Source of the DNA: Hydrotalea flava
GTDB lineage: Bacteria > Bacteroidota > Bacteroidia > Chitinophagales > Chitinophagaceae
Assembly (NCBI RefSeq): GCF_001623405.1
Contig: NZ_LUHG01000044.1
Span: forward strand, 1-49,735
DNA: 49,735 nt
Direction: 5' to 3'
Shown: one piece after another, positions 1-8,372 of the stretch
How positions within the stretch are numbered: the stretch's first letter is position 1
Layout of the letters: each line of letters starts with the position of its first letter
The notes under the pieces: generated by a model
The model's database searches: none
Told to the model about the DNA's origin: nothing
What the model saw: the letters and a program-made list of their open reading frames with translations, nothing else
Translations under genes and position numbers: made by a program

Positions 1-277
1 CGTTGGATACACGCAACTGACCCAAAGCAGGATTTTCAAAAGCCATTTCTACAACAGCCTTCTCAATTTCCGGCTCAATTCTGTTTTGCGGAATTGGTTT
101 TTTGCGACTAATTTCTTTCAAGGCAATCGGACCGCCTGTATCATAGAGTTCTTTAATGCGGTAAAAGCTATCGCGGCTGTAACCGTAAACACGGCAAGCC
201 TCTGATACGTTACCTAATTTTTCTGCTAATTTGAGTAATCCTAATTTGCTTTGGATTAACTTTGATTCTACATTCAT
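1..277 (-). CDS. IS481-family transposase, N-terminal part (cut by window edge)
   Basis: An open frame runs on the minus strand from an ATG at 275-277 to the window edge, giving 92 residues. It begins [20 protein letters not shown] and contains the helix-turn-helix stretch [20 protein letters not shown], followed by a second basic helix region ending near GQLRVSN. This matches the N-terminal HTH of IS481-type DDE transposases common in Bacteroidota. The DDE catalytic core would lie outside the window. The upstream stretch 280-342 carries an inverted CTGACAG/CTGTCAG pair and probably includes the terminal inverted repeat, so the element end is probably near 340-350. Family call is from remembered similarity. 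Confidence 0.8.
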   Translation of the reverse strand, partial: MNVESKLIQSKLGLLKLAEKLGNVSEACRVYGYSRDSFYRIKELYDTGGPIALKEISRKKPIPQNRIEPEIEKAVVEMAFENPALGQLRVSN

Positions 278-396
278 TTCTGACAGTTTTTAAAGTGGTT
301 AAATTGTTTGTTATTTCATTTGCAATTTAACCCAACTGTCAGATTAAGTTTTAACTATTTCAGTTAATATTGTGGTCTGCAAGAAAATTACCACTA

Positions 397-428
397 ACGA
401 ACCCAATGTTACAGGCATTGTTGTTCGT
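397..428. repeat. Two-step hairpin downstream of the GyrI-like gene
   Basis: ACGAAC (397-402) pairs with GTTCGT (423-428), and the inner CAATG (404-408) pairs with CATTG (416-420) around a 7-nt loop. It lies 6 bases beyond the stop codon of the minus-strand gene at 434-913. It could act as a transcription terminator, although there is no T-run, or be a recombination-type hairpin such as an attC-like site. The pairing is seen directly; the role is inference. Confidence 0.5.
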
Positions 429-433
429 ATTTC

Positions 434-913
434 TTATTTCAAGCACATTATTAGTTCTGTTTCTAATTTACTTTCGTCTTTTGCCCAATGACCGTAAATT
501 TCAATATATGGAAGTATAATTTCAAATCCTCGCTTGGCCAGTTCGTCTGTCATTTTTTGTCCTGTTTGCTTTATGAGATTGTGACTTCCAATGTGTTTAT
601 AGTAAGCATATTTTTCTACGTCTATTATCATTTTTTCAAGTCCAAAGTTGTCGTTGGCGATAGTTGGATTTTCAAGTTCAACACCTGCAAAAACTTTGTC
701 GGCAGTTTCGTAAACCCAAATATTCTTTCCCCTATTTTTTATTTCGTTGGTTTTAATTACATCCCACATTTTGCCGCTCAACTTAAAAGCAGTTCCAGCA
801 TAATCTTTGTTTGTCGCTATACTGCCAAAACCGTAGATATCTAATTGAAAGTTTTTGGTAATTATCTCTATGCCCATGTTATTATGATTTACTTGTTTAT
901 GCATGTCAATCAT
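434..913 (-). CDS. GyrI-like small-molecule-binding domain protein
   Basis: A 159-residue frame that looks like a stand-alone GyrI-like/effector-binding (AraC_E_bind) domain. The late segments KYAYYKHIGSHNLI, ELAKRGFEIILPYIEIYGHW and KDESKLETELIMCLK follow the typical GyrI pattern of a central acidic Glu strand and a terminal DExK-E strand. No DNA-binding domain is attached, so it probably binds a small ligand on its own. Met4 and Met13 are alternative starts; the family-like part begins around Met13 (MGIEIIT), so the true protein may be 147 residues. It sits between an IS481 gene and the tra operon, is read against tra, and is flanked by inverted repeats, suggesting it was inserted as a small cargo gene. 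The family call is moderately secure; the function is unknown. Confidence 0.7.
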   Translation of the reverse strand: MIDMHKQVNHNNMGIEIITKNFQLDIYGFGSIATNKDYAGTAFKLSGKMWDVIKTNEIKNRGKNIWVYETADKVFAGVELENPTIANDNFGLEKMIIDVEKYAYYKHIGSHNLIKQTGQKMTDELAKRGFEIILPYIEIYGHWAKDESKLETELIMCLK

Positions 914-995
914 TACAGTCGTGTTAGATGATTGCCTGTTCGTCTGCGAAGGACTGTCTACTGATAAACTTACAAACTGTCTGAATTGTGTAGCC

Positions 996-1101
996 GTCTA
1001 ACATTGCTTGTAACTATTGTATTTCCGAATCTTGAAGATAAAACTTTCGCAAATACTTCCAAAATAGGATGATTTGCGAAGTACCTTCTCGTTTGTTAGT
1101 C
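996..1101. repeat. attC-like inverted-repeat region upstream of traF
   Basis: GTCTAAC (996-1002) faces GTTAGTC (1095-1101), and inside them TTCGCAAAT (1046-1054) is the exact reverse complement of ATTTGCGAA (1072-1080). The nested layout with YAAC/GTTR outer sites and inner arms resembles an integron attC fold of about 105 bases. GTTAGAT at 923-929, next to the GyrI-like gene, is another such core. The rest of 914-1159 has no convincing gene. The match is loose and a chance pairing in AT-rich DNA is possible. Confidence 0.35.
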
Positions 1102-1159
1102 CTACCCCTTTTACCAACTCCAATTGACTTTTGGTGAACAATTTGCAACATCGGAAAGT

Positions 1160-1495
1160 ATGTCCTCATCCGTCTATCAAATTAACAAAGGCATCAATCG
1201 CAGCATTGAGTTCAAAGGGCTCAAAGCCCAATATATCTGGTACCTGGGCGGCGGCTTAGTGGTATTGCTGATACTATTTGCAATACTCTATATCAGCGGC
1301 CTGGGTATCTTTTTTTGCCTGCCATTCATTGCGGTGCTTACTACGGCTTTATTTATGCGTATCTACAAGTTAAGCCGCACTTATGGCGAGCATGGTATGA
1401 TGAAAAAGATTGCCCGGCGTTCGGTGCCTGATGTGATAAAAAGCTATTCAAAAGTGAAACTGAAAAAGATGTTGCTGAATGAAAAATCTGAATGA
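1160..1495 (+). CDS. traF: Conjugative transfer protein TraF (DUF4133)
   Basis: A small inner-membrane protein of the Bacteroidota conjugation machinery. The frame opens at 1124, but the ATG at 1160 is preferred: it has GGAAAG just upstream and gives the family's usual start MSSSVYQINKGINRSIEFKG. That leaves 111 residues. Two membrane segments follow (about residues 25-66), then a basic cytoplasmic tail with YKLSRTYGEHG. This is the DUF4133/TraF pattern of CTnDOT-type elements; by position it corresponds to VirB3. It overlaps the start of traG by 17 bases, so the two are translationally coupled. TraE (DUF4134), normally just upstream, is missing; hairpin-rich noncoding DNA takes its place. 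Confidence 0.88.
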   Translation: MSSSVYQINKGINRSIEFKGLKAQYIWYLGGGLVVLLILFAILYISGLGIFFCLPFIAVLTTALFMRIYKLSRTYGEHGMMKKIARRSVPDVIKSYSKVKLKKMLLNEKSE

Positions 1496-3923
1496 GATAC
1501 TACCCGTTTATTCAATTGAAAATAACGCCATCCTTTCCAAAATGGGTGATGTAACAGTTGTGTTTGATGTGCAATTACCGGAACTGTTTACGATGAGCAA
1601 TGACGAATACGAAGCCTTTCATCATGCCTGGATAAAAGCTATAAAAGTTCTACCGGTTAATAGTGTATTACATAAGCAGGATTGGTTTACTGAAGCAAAG
1701 TATAAACCTTTGTTTGTACAAGAAGATAATAGTTTTCTTACCAGAAGCAGCGACCGGTTCTTTAATGAACGGCCTTACTTGGACCATCGCTGTTATATCA
1801 TGCTTACAAAAAAGCCTGCGAACCGGAAGTTAGGTTCTTCCATTTTTAGCAGCCTGCTCCGCAGAACAATTGTGCCAGAAGAAACCTTGAAGCCAAAACA
1901 CTTTCATGATTTCATGAATCATGTAGGCCAGTTTCAAAAAATTTTGTCTGACAGTGGTTTTGTGTCTATGAAAATGCTGACAAACGAATTACTGGCTGAT
2001 TTTGTACTTCATTATATGAATCTCAGCAATGATGGTGTAATTCTCCGGGATATTGAATTTAAACCCGAATGGAAAATTGGCGAAAACCATTGCCAGCTTT
2101 ACACAATGGCCGATGCAGAATTTGTTCCAGCATTATGTGGTTCCCGGATTAACTATGACAAGTACTCCACTGATAAAACAAAATTCAGCGTAGGGTTTGC
2201 ATCACCAATTGGTCAGTTGCTCTCCTGCAATCACATCTATAATCAGTATGTGTTTATTGAGGATGTACAAAAAACGATGCAAAAGCTGGAAAGTAAAAGA
2301 TTGCGGCTGCAATCACTTTCTGCATATAGCCGGGAAAATGCAATCAGTAAGCAGGCAACAGATGATTTTCTGAACGAAGCCATCAGTGAACAACGATTAC
2401 CGGTAAAAGCTCACTTTAATTTACTGGCATGGACAGATAACAAAGAGGAATTGAAGAACATTAGAAACTTATGTTCATCAGCACTTACTCAAATGGATGC
2501 CACTCCCAAGTTAGAAACTGAAGGTTCAGCGCAAATATTTTGGGCAGGTATTCCGGGCAATGCTGCCGACTTTCCTATGAATGATACATTTGATACATTC
2601 AGTCCGCAGGCTTGTTGCTTTTTCAATTTGGAAACCAACTATCGTTCCTCTGTTAGCCCCATTGGCATCCGTTTGGGCGACCGGCTTTCTGGCAAACCCA
2701 TCCATGTGGATATTTCGGATGAGCCAATGGATAAAGGCATCTGCACCAACAGAAATAAATTCATTTTGGGGCCTTCTGGAAGTGGAAAATCTTTCTTTAC
2801 CAACCACATGGTGAGGAGCTATTACGAAAAAGGCACACATATTGTGCTGGTGGATGTGGGCCATTCCTACAAAGGCTTGTGCGATATGGTGAAGGGGTAT
2901 TATTTCACCTATTCTGAAACCAAACCCATAAAGTTTAACCCGTTTTATATTGGTGAAGGCGATATACTGGACACTGAGAAAAAGGAAAGCATCAAAACAT
3001 TGTTATTAGCTCTTTGGAAAAAAGATAATGAAACTTTTAACCGCAGCGAATATGTAGCCCTTTCAAATGCGTTGCAATTATATTTTGAAAAGGTAGAAAG
3101 CGATAAAAACTTGTTTCCCTGCTTTGATAGCTTCTATGAATTTTTGAAAGATGATTTTGTAGCGGTACTGAAAGGTGATAATGTAAAGGATAAAGATTTT
3201 GATGTTTCAAACTTCCTTTATGTTTTAAGACCATATTACAGAGGTGGTGAATTTGATTACTTACTAAATGCGAAAGAAAACCTTGATTTGTTGCAGCAGC
3301 GGTTTATTGTTTTTGAATTGGATAATATCAAAGACCATCCGATTCTGTTCCCAGTCGTAACTATCATCATTATGGAAGTGTTTATTTCTAAGATGAGGAA
3401 ACTAAAAGGAATAAGAAAAATGATACTGATTGAAGAAGCCTGGAAGGCAATTGCTAAAGAAGGAATGGCAGAATATATTAAGTACCTGTTTAAAACGGTG
3501 AGAAAGTTTTTTGGCGAAGCGATTGTAGTAACACAGGAAGTAGAAGACATTATTTCATCACCGGTGGTAAAGCAGGCAATTATCAACAACAGCGATTGCA
3601 AAATATTATTAGACCAAAGTAAGTATCAAAACAAATTCGACCAGATACAGGAATTGTTGGGATTGACTGAAAAAGAAAAGGCGTTGGTTTTGTCTATCAA
3701 CAAAGCCAATGACCCGACAAAAAAATATAAAGAGGTCTTTATTTCTCTTGGTGGTGTGTTGAGCAAAGTCTATCGTACAGAAGTATCGCCGGAAGAATAC
3801 CTGGCATACACAACAGAGGAAAAAGAAAAAGTGAAGGTGCATGCTTATGCTGCAAAATTTGGCGGGGATATCGAAAAAGGGATTAAGGCTTTAGCAGATG
3901 AGATTATTCACTCTAAAAACTGA
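1479..3923 (+). CDS. traG: Conjugation ATPase TraG (VirB4-like)
   Basis: An 814-residue protein that powers assembly of the mating channel at the inner membrane, the VirB4 counterpart in Bacteroidota elements. The Walker A motif GPSGSGKS is at residues 431-438 and the Walker B strand MILIEEAW at 648-655, followed by the VTQEVEDI stretch that couples nucleotide state in this ATPase family. The N-terminal 400 residues form the VirB4-type non-motor region. Length is within the usual 800-830 range and the frame is intact. The start at 1479 lies inside the end of traF, and the next gene starts 4 bases after the stop, so it is mid-operon. Bacteroidota TraG is VirB4-like, unlike the TraG/VirD4 coupling proteins of Proteobacteria. 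Confidence 0.95.
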   Translation: MKNLNEILPVYSIENNAILSKMGDVTVVFDVQLPELFTMSNDEYEAFHHAWIKAIKVLPVNSVLHKQDWFTEAKYKPLFVQEDNSFLTRSSDRFFNERPYLDHRCYIMLTKKPANRKLGSSIFSSLLRRTIVPEETLKPKHFHDFMNHVGQFQKILSDSGFVSMKMLTNELLADFVLHYMNLSNDGVILRDIEFKPEWKIGENHCQLYTMADAEFVPALCGSRINYDKYSTDKTKFSVGFASPIGQLLSCNHIYNQYVFIEDVQKTMQKLESKRLRLQSLSAYSRENAISKQATDDFLNEAISEQRLPVKAHFNLLAWTDNKEELKNIRNLCSSALTQMDATPKLETEGSAQIFWAGIPGNAADFPMNDTFDTFSPQACCFFNLETNYRSSVSPIGIRLGDRLSGKPIHVDISDEPMDKGICTNRNKFILGPSGSGKSFFTNHMVRSYYEKGTHIVLVDVGHSYKGLCDMVKGYYFTYSETKPIKFNPFYIGEGDILDTEKKESIKTLLLALWKKDNETFNRSEYVALSNALQLYFEKVESDKNLFPCFDSFYEFLKDDFVAVLKGDNVKDKDFDVSNFLYVLRPYYRGGEFDYLLNAKENLDLLQQRFIVFELDNIKDHPILFPVVTIIIMEVFISKMRKLKGIRKMILIEEAWKAIAKEGMAEYIKYLFKTVRKFFGEAIVVTQEVEDIISSPVVKQAIINNSDCKILLDQSKYQNKFDQIQELLGLTEKEKALVLSINKANDPTKKYKEVFISLGGVLSKVYRTEVSPEEYLAYTTEEKEKVKVHAYAAKFGGDIEKGIKALADEIIHSKN

Positions 3924-3927
3924 TAGT

Positions 3928-4308
3928 ATGAAAACAACAATGCTTATCCTTTTAGCAACTTTAATTATCTCCGGCTGCAATACCAGCGGCAAAGATGAAA
4001 TTATGGAATTTATACCCGGCACCTATGTAAGAGTCGGGCAAAATGAATTTGGGAAAGAATTTGACACCCTAGTTATCACTATCCAAAATCCTGCAGCAAA
4101 GCAATTCAAAATTCAAAACCGATGGCACTATATCCGGCAGGTAGAAGGTGAAGCCAATGTTCCCGAATATAAAGTGAAAGAAACATCAGGTATTTACAAT
4201 GCTGAAACAAAATTGCTGGAAGAGGCAGAAACCTTAGACCATTATTCTTTTGATGTGAAAGAAAAAGTTTTGTTTGATGGAACTAATAAGTTTAAAAAAA
4301 TAAAATAG
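3928..4308 (+). CDS. Small lipoprotein of the tra operon
   Basis: A 126-residue protein starting at the ATG 3928. It opens with a short hydrophobic stretch and the lipobox IISGC, with lipidated Cys17 expected after cleavage. The mature part is mostly polar and probably beta-rich (FIPGTYVRVGQNEFG, FKIQNRWHYIR); no enzymatic motif is visible. It sits 4 bases after traG and 6 before the first TraI-like gene, so it belongs to the transfer operon. Its place suggests an envelope component of the transfer apparatus or an entry-exclusion lipoprotein; neither can be proved from sequence. The family is not recognised. Confidence 0.75.
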   Translation: MKTTMLILLATLIISGCNTSGKDEIMEFIPGTYVRVGQNEFGKEFDTLVITIQNPAAKQFKIQNRWHYIRQVEGEANVPEYKVKETSGIYNAETKLLEEAETLDHYSFDVKEKVLFDGTNKFKKIK

Positions 4309-4314
4309 CGTGTT

Positions 4315-4995
4315 ATGAAAAAAATATTGGCAGTGGTGGGGTTGAGTATGTGCTGTATGTTTTTGCCAATACAGGAAACCAAAGCTCAAATTCCAATTGC
4401 AGACATTATCAAAGCGGCAGTTAAAAAAGTAATAAAGGCAATTGACCTTCAAATGCAGCGGCTGCAGAACAAAACCATCTGGCTGCAAAATGCACAGAAA
4501 ACGCTTGAGAATAAAATGAGCCAGCTAAAACTGAATGAGATTAAGGACTGGGTGGAGAAGCAGCGAAAGCTCTATGATGATTATTTTCAGGAACTATGGA
4601 AAGTAAAAGCCGCCCTGGCTTATTATAACAGGGTTAAAGACATTATAGAACGGCAGGTACAAATGGTAAAAGAGTACAAGGGCGCCTGGGCTTTATTTCG
4701 GCAAGACAAGAATTTTACACAGGAAGAACTGGACTATATGTACAACATTTATTCAGGGATGATGGACGAAAGCCTGAAAAGTATTGACCAGCTGTTTTTA
4801 GTGGTGAATGCCTTTGCTACACAAATGAGTGATGCCAAACGGCTGGAAATTATTAATACCGTCTCTGATAATCTGGAGCGACAGTATGTTGACTTAAAAG
4901 ATTTCAATAATCAGAACAAGATGCTTAGTATTCAACGGGCATCCGAGCAGGGCGAAATTGAATATGTAAAAAGACTATACGGTATTAGCCGATAG
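4315..4995 (+). CDS. traI: Conjugal transfer protein TraI (VirB5-like, DUF4141 type)
   Basis: A 226-residue exported protein with a signal peptide (about residues 1-24, ending ETKAQ). The mature part is long helices with heptad-like content (LQMQRLQNKTIWLQNAQKTL), matching the TraI of Bacteroidota conjugative transposons, a periplasmic helical protein that occupies the VirB5 position. It is not the relaxase TraI of F plasmids. The C-terminal segments DESLKSIDQLFLVV and LSIQRASEQGEIEYVKRLYG reappear in the next two genes, so three related genes stand in tandem. The conserved W/Y-rich motif EKQRKLYDDYFQELWKVKAA is typical of the true TraI. Confidence 0.85.
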   Translation: MKKILAVVGLSMCCMFLPIQETKAQIPIADIIKAAVKKVIKAIDLQMQRLQNKTIWLQNAQKTLENKMSQLKLNEIKDWVEKQRKLYDDYFQELWKVKAALAYYNRVKDIIERQVQMVKEYKGAWALFRQDKNFTQEELDYMYNIYSGMMDESLKSIDQLFLVVNAFATQMSDAKRLEIINTVSDNLERQYVDLKDFNNQNKMLSIQRASEQGEIEYVKRLYGISR

Positions 4996-5030
4996 CTGAA
5001 ACAATATTGTGAAAAATGAAAATGTGAAGA

Positions 5031-5675
5031 ATGAAAAGAATTTTGCTACTGGCAACAGTAAGTCTGTTTGCCTTTCACTCATCAAATGCCCAAACCTTTG
5101 ATGAATGGTTCAATCAAAAGTCAACGCAAAAGAAATACCTGCTTCAACAAATTGCAGCCCTGCAAGTTTATCTTGGCTATGCCAAAAAAGGGTACAACAT
5201 TGTAACAGGAGGGATTAATACTATCCGCAACATAAAAAACGGAGACTTCAACCTGCACCGTGATTTCTTTAACCGCCTCAAAAATGTAAACCCTGCCATA
5301 CGCCGGTATGCAAAGGTTGCGGATATAATTGCTTACCAGGTCAAAATCATCAAACAAACAAAACTCTCCCTTCAGCAAATCAGGGTAACAAAACAATTTA
5401 CTGAAGCTGAACTGGATTATTGCAAACATGTATTTGATACACTTTTAGATGAATGTATAAAAACAGTGGAAGAATTATTACTCGTTACAACACCAGGTGA
5501 ATTGGAAATGAAGGATGATGAAAGGCTGAAACGGATTGACGGGTTGTATGCTGATGTGCAAGATAAGTATTCCTTTGCCTGCTCCTTTAGTGAAGATATG
5601 GGTTTACTGGCTGTACAACGCTTGGGAGAGCAGATGGAAATTAACCGTTCTAAAATAGTAAATGGAATAAAATGA
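5031..5675 (+). CDS. TraI-like exported helical protein, paralogue 2
   Basis: A 214-residue protein with signal peptide ending SSNAQ (about residue 20). It has a glycine-containing segment GYAKKGYNIVTGGINTI, then FNLHRDFFNRL and a helical C-terminal half. Relatives in Bacteroidota elements are sometimes labelled TerB-like or tellurite-resistance proteins, but nothing here supports tellurite resistance. Segments line up with the following gene (GDFNLHRDFF against GNFNIHKTFL; ADIIAYQVKI against ADIISYQLRI; KDDERLKRID against SDDERLQAID). The C-terminal half also lines up more loosely with TraI upstream. It is probably a periplasmic or pilus-associated part of the transfer apparatus. The stop overlaps the ATG of the next gene. 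Confidence 0.8.
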   Translation: MKRILLLATVSLFAFHSSNAQTFDEWFNQKSTQKKYLLQQIAALQVYLGYAKKGYNIVTGGINTIRNIKNGDFNLHRDFFNRLKNVNPAIRRYAKVADIIAYQVKIIKQTKLSLQQIRVTKQFTEAELDYCKHVFDTLLDECIKTVEELLLVTTPGELEMKDDERLKRIDGLYADVQDKYSFACSFSEDMGLLAVQRLGEQMEINRSKIVNGIK

Positions 5676-6298
5676 AAAAGCTGATTGTGATTTTGATTAT
5701 GTGCAGTATGAGTTTTCAGTTAAAGGCGCAAAGTGAAGAAGTGCAGCAACTGTTGCTGAATATTGAAAAACTGGCGCAGTTTAAAAAGATTTTACAGAAT
5801 ATGTATGATGGGTATAAACTCCTGAATAAGGGATATACTGCGGTTAAAAACATTTCGGAAGGAAATTTTAATATCCATAAAACTTTCTTAGATGGTTTAA
5901 TGCAGGTAAGTCCGGCAGTTAAAAAGTATAAGCGAATTGCGGATATAATCAGCTATCAACTACGCATAGGTAAGGAATATAAATTAGCGTATAACCGGTT
6001 TAAGGAAGAAAAACAATTTAGTGCTGAAGAAATTAATTATCTCGGCAAAGTGTACAGCAACCTGTTTAATGAAAGCCTGAAAAGCCTGGATGAACTGGCT
6101 ATGGTCATTACATCAGGAAAACTTCGTATGAGCGATGATGAACGGTTACAAGCCATTGATAAAATTTATTTGTCTGTTGAAGACCAATATTCCTTTCTGA
6201 AAGATTTTACTAATAATACCAATATGCTTTCGTTGCAAAGGAAATCAGAGCAGGCACAGATTGAGATGTCACGAAGACTGTATGGATTGAATAAATAA
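5672..6298 (+). CDS. TraI-like exported helical protein, paralogue 3
   Basis: A 208-residue protein with a signal peptide ending QLKAQ (about residue 20). It shares the layout of the preceding gene: GYKLLNKGYTAVKNIS, the FNIHKTF segment, ADIISYQLRI, and the C-terminal LSLQRKSEQAQIEMSRRLYG. That tail is closer to the tail of TraI (4315-4995) than paralogue 2 is. The start codon overlaps the previous stop in an ATGA junction, showing tight coupling. Likely periplasmic. A precise role within the mating apparatus is not known. Confidence 0.8.
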   Translation: MKKLIVILIMCSMSFQLKAQSEEVQQLLLNIEKLAQFKKILQNMYDGYKLLNKGYTAVKNISEGNFNIHKTFLDGLMQVSPAVKKYKRIADIISYQLRIGKEYKLAYNRFKEEKQFSAEEINYLGKVYSNLFNESLKSLDELAMVITSGKLRMSDDERLQAIDKIYLSVEDQYSFLKDFTNNTNMLSLQRKSEQAQIEMSRRLYGLNK

Positions 6299-6329
6299 AA
6301 AAGGGGTGTTCACTTTTAAAGTTGTGAGA

Positions 6330-7523
6330 ATGAAATTGTGTGTAAGAATAATCTGTATAGGGGTCATAATATTATTGATACCTCATTTAGCAGAAGCCCA
6401 GGGAATGGCCAACAGGATCCACAGCCTGCATGAAGTGCTGGAAAAATTATATGATGATATGATGCCTTTGTGCAGCAGATTGATTGGTGTCGGTCGTGGT
6501 ATAGCTGGCTTTGCCGCTACCTGGTATATTGCTGCAAGAGTGTGGGGCCATATATCAAGAGCGGAGCCGGTTGATTTTTATCCCTTGTTCCGTCCGTTTG
6601 TTTTGGGTTTTGCTGTATTGATATTTCCTTCTGTTATTGCCATGATTAACGGAGTGATGAAACCAACGGTAACATCTACTGCAGCAATGGTAACAGATTC
6701 AGATAAAGCTGTTGCTCAATTGCTAAAAATGAAAGAAGAGGCAATAAAGAAAACAGCTTACTGGCAAATGTATGTTGGCCCAAATGGGTCTGGTGATAGA
6801 GATAAATGGTACAAATACAATTATGGGGATAAAAGCGAAGGTTGGATTAAAAGTATTGGCAACGATATTAAATTTGCTTTTGCAAAATTCTCCTATAACT
6901 TTCGCAACTCTATTAAGCAATGGATGAGTGAAGTATTGAAAGTTCTCTTTGAGGCTGCAGCACTTTGCATTAATACCATTCGCACATTTTACCTAATTGT
7001 ATTGGCAATTCTTGGCCCATTGGTCTTTGGCATTGCCGTGTTTGATGGCTTTCAGCACACACTCACAGTTTGGATTGCCCGCTATCTCAACATCTTCCTA
7101 TGGTTGCCTGTTGCTAATATTTTCGGCGGCATTATGGGTAAAATCCAGGAAAACATGTTGAAGGAAGATTTACAGCAGATTGCTACCAATGGCGATACGT
7201 TTTTTAGTACCACAGATACTGCATACTTAATTTTTATGATTATCGGTATCATTGGTTACTTCACTGTGCCGTCGGTTGCCAATTATATTATACATGCCGG
7301 TGGCGGCAATACATTACTTTATAAAGTAACAAATATGATGAGTACATCCAGCCGTACTGTTGTAGCGGGTGGCACTTCTATGGCAAGAGATGCAATGGGT
7401 GGAGCTTACAACAAAATGAGTAACAGTATGGCTGATGCAGGTGCATCACAAGGATATTTTAAAGAAGGTAATAGTGGTGGCGGAAGTAATTATATGAAGG
7501 ATAAATTGAGTGGGAAAACATAA
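6330..7523 (+). CDS. traJ: Conjugative transfer protein TraJ (VirB6-like)
   Basis: A polytopic inner-membrane protein of 397 residues if the ATG at 6330 is used; this start is preferred over 6306 because a clear signal-like hydrophobic stretch follows (CVRIICIGVIILLIPHLAEAQ). Further membrane spans include AGFAATWYIAARVW, FVLGFAVLIFPSVIAMI, FYLIVLAILGPLVFGIAVF and AYLIFMIIGIIGYFTVPSVA. The tail is Gly/Ser/Met-rich, common for TraJ. The AILGPL motif in the central span is typical of the family. In most relatives traK follows directly; here a block of three opposite-strand genes is inserted immediately after its stop codon, sharing the boundary at 7523/7524 with abiEii. Confidence 0.9.
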   Translation: MKLCVRIICIGVIILLIPHLAEAQGMANRIHSLHEVLEKLYDDMMPLCSRLIGVGRGIAGFAATWYIAARVWGHISRAEPVDFYPLFRPFVLGFAVLIFPSVIAMINGVMKPTVTSTAAMVTDSDKAVAQLLKMKEEAIKKTAYWQMYVGPNGSGDRDKWYKYNYGDKSEGWIKSIGNDIKFAFAKFSYNFRNSIKQWMSEVLKVLFEAAALCINTIRTFYLIVLAILGPLVFGIAVFDGFQHTLTVWIARYLNIFLWLPVANIFGGIMGKIQENMLKEDLQQIATNGDTFFSTTDTAYLIFMIIGIIGYFTVPSVANYIIHAGGGNTLLYKVTNMMSTSSRTVVAGGTSMARDAMGGAYNKMSNSMADAGASQGYFKEGNSGGGSNYMKDKLSGKT

Positions 7524-8372
7524 CTACAACTTCCCAATATTTGTTTGAATGATATTCATTATTTCATCAAAAGGTATCTGGCCTTTGTAGTAAAGCTTGT
7601 TTGTTTTTTCATATCTTTTCTTAAATGCGTCCCGTAGTGCAGCATCTGATAAAAGAAAAGCCTGGTTTTCTGTAACCGGTATAGCAAAATCCTTTGCAGG
7701 AAACCTTTTCTTTTTATGGGCTTTGTATTCATCAGTGTCTATAAATTGCTGCACCAGTTCATTCTTTAACAGGCAGGCTATATCATAGTACTGCCGCATG
7801 TAATTGGGCCTTTCCGTTTTGTCTCCCTGCTCCTGACGAAATTTTGTTGCAATAGTTTGCAACTTCTCTACAAAAGTATAACCAGGGTGGTAGCAGGTAA
7901 TGTCCACCGCCCGGTTATCATTAATTTTTATGCTGCCATTACCGGCAGCCTCATCATACGCCCAGGAACTTATTGTGAGGTTGCTGTTCGGAGTTACGGT
8001 ATCAAAACCTGCTTCCATTAATATTCCTTCTTTCACACCCTCTATACTTTCTGTTTTGCTCTCATACAAAAGACGGATACCACCGCTGCGATAGTATGCT
8101 TCATCATCAAACGCTGTATCTCTCTTTACAGAAACAATACCATCAATCTTTATATTCGCTGCAAGCCAGTCATAATATTTCTTTCTTGATTCAATATGAT
8201 TGGGTTTTGTCTTGGCCGGATTTTCTTCAACTCCCAATGATGCCGGTGGCTTTATATGAATGTCTATATCCTCAGAAAACCGGTCTATAATTTTATATCC
8301 TTTTGATAATGATGTTCCTCCTTTCAGTTCAAAATCGAATCCCTGTTTCTTCAATCCATACAGTACATGCAT
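7524..8372 (-). CDS. abiEii: AbiEii-type toxin (nucleotidyltransferase), frame broken near its N-terminus
   Basis: This 282-residue frame is the bulk of a type IV AbiEii/AbiGii toxin, a nucleotidyltransferase thought to modify tRNA or another NTP target and cause abortive infection. The signature GGTSLSKGY with SEDIDIH supplies the catalytic G-S and D-x-D pattern (about residues 18-38). KLQTIATKFRQEQGD and MRQYYDIACLL are typical later motifs. In the family the protein starts about 36 residues earlier. Those residues are present upstream, but in another frame (see 8373-8479), so this frame begins only at an internal Met after the conserved EKDYWI motif. Either the gene is a pseudogene, or the sequence lost one A of a homopolymer. 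The paired antitoxin gene is intact. Confidence 0.85.
   Translation of the reverse strand: MHVLYGLKKQGFDFELKGGTSLSKGYKIIDRFSEDIDIHIKPPASLGVEENPAKTKPNHIESRKKYYDWLAANIKIDGIVSVKRDTAFDDEAYYRSGGIRLLYESKTESIEGVKEGILMEAGFDTVTPNSNLTISSWAYDEAAGNGSIKINDNRAVDITCYHPGYTFVEKLQTIATKFRQEQGDKTERPNYMRQYYDIACLLKNELVQQFIDTDEYKAHKKKRFPAKDFAIPVTENQAFLLSDAALRDAFKKRYEKTNKLYYKGQIPFDEIMNIIQTNIGKL

Noticed and set aside
488-844. 118-codon plus-strand frame antisense to the GyrI-like gene
   Set aside because: Composition is that of an antisense shadow; the minus-strand frame carries the family motifs.
4315-4995. TraI as a relaxase
   Set aside because: No relaxase Tyr or HUH motif, and it has a signal peptide; the TraI of Bacteroidota elements is VirB5-like.
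5031-5675. Tellurite-resistance (TerB-like) role for the TraI-like paralogue
   Set aside because: The sequence shows a signal peptide and similarity to its TraI-like neighbours; the operon is for conjugation and no tellurite genes are near.
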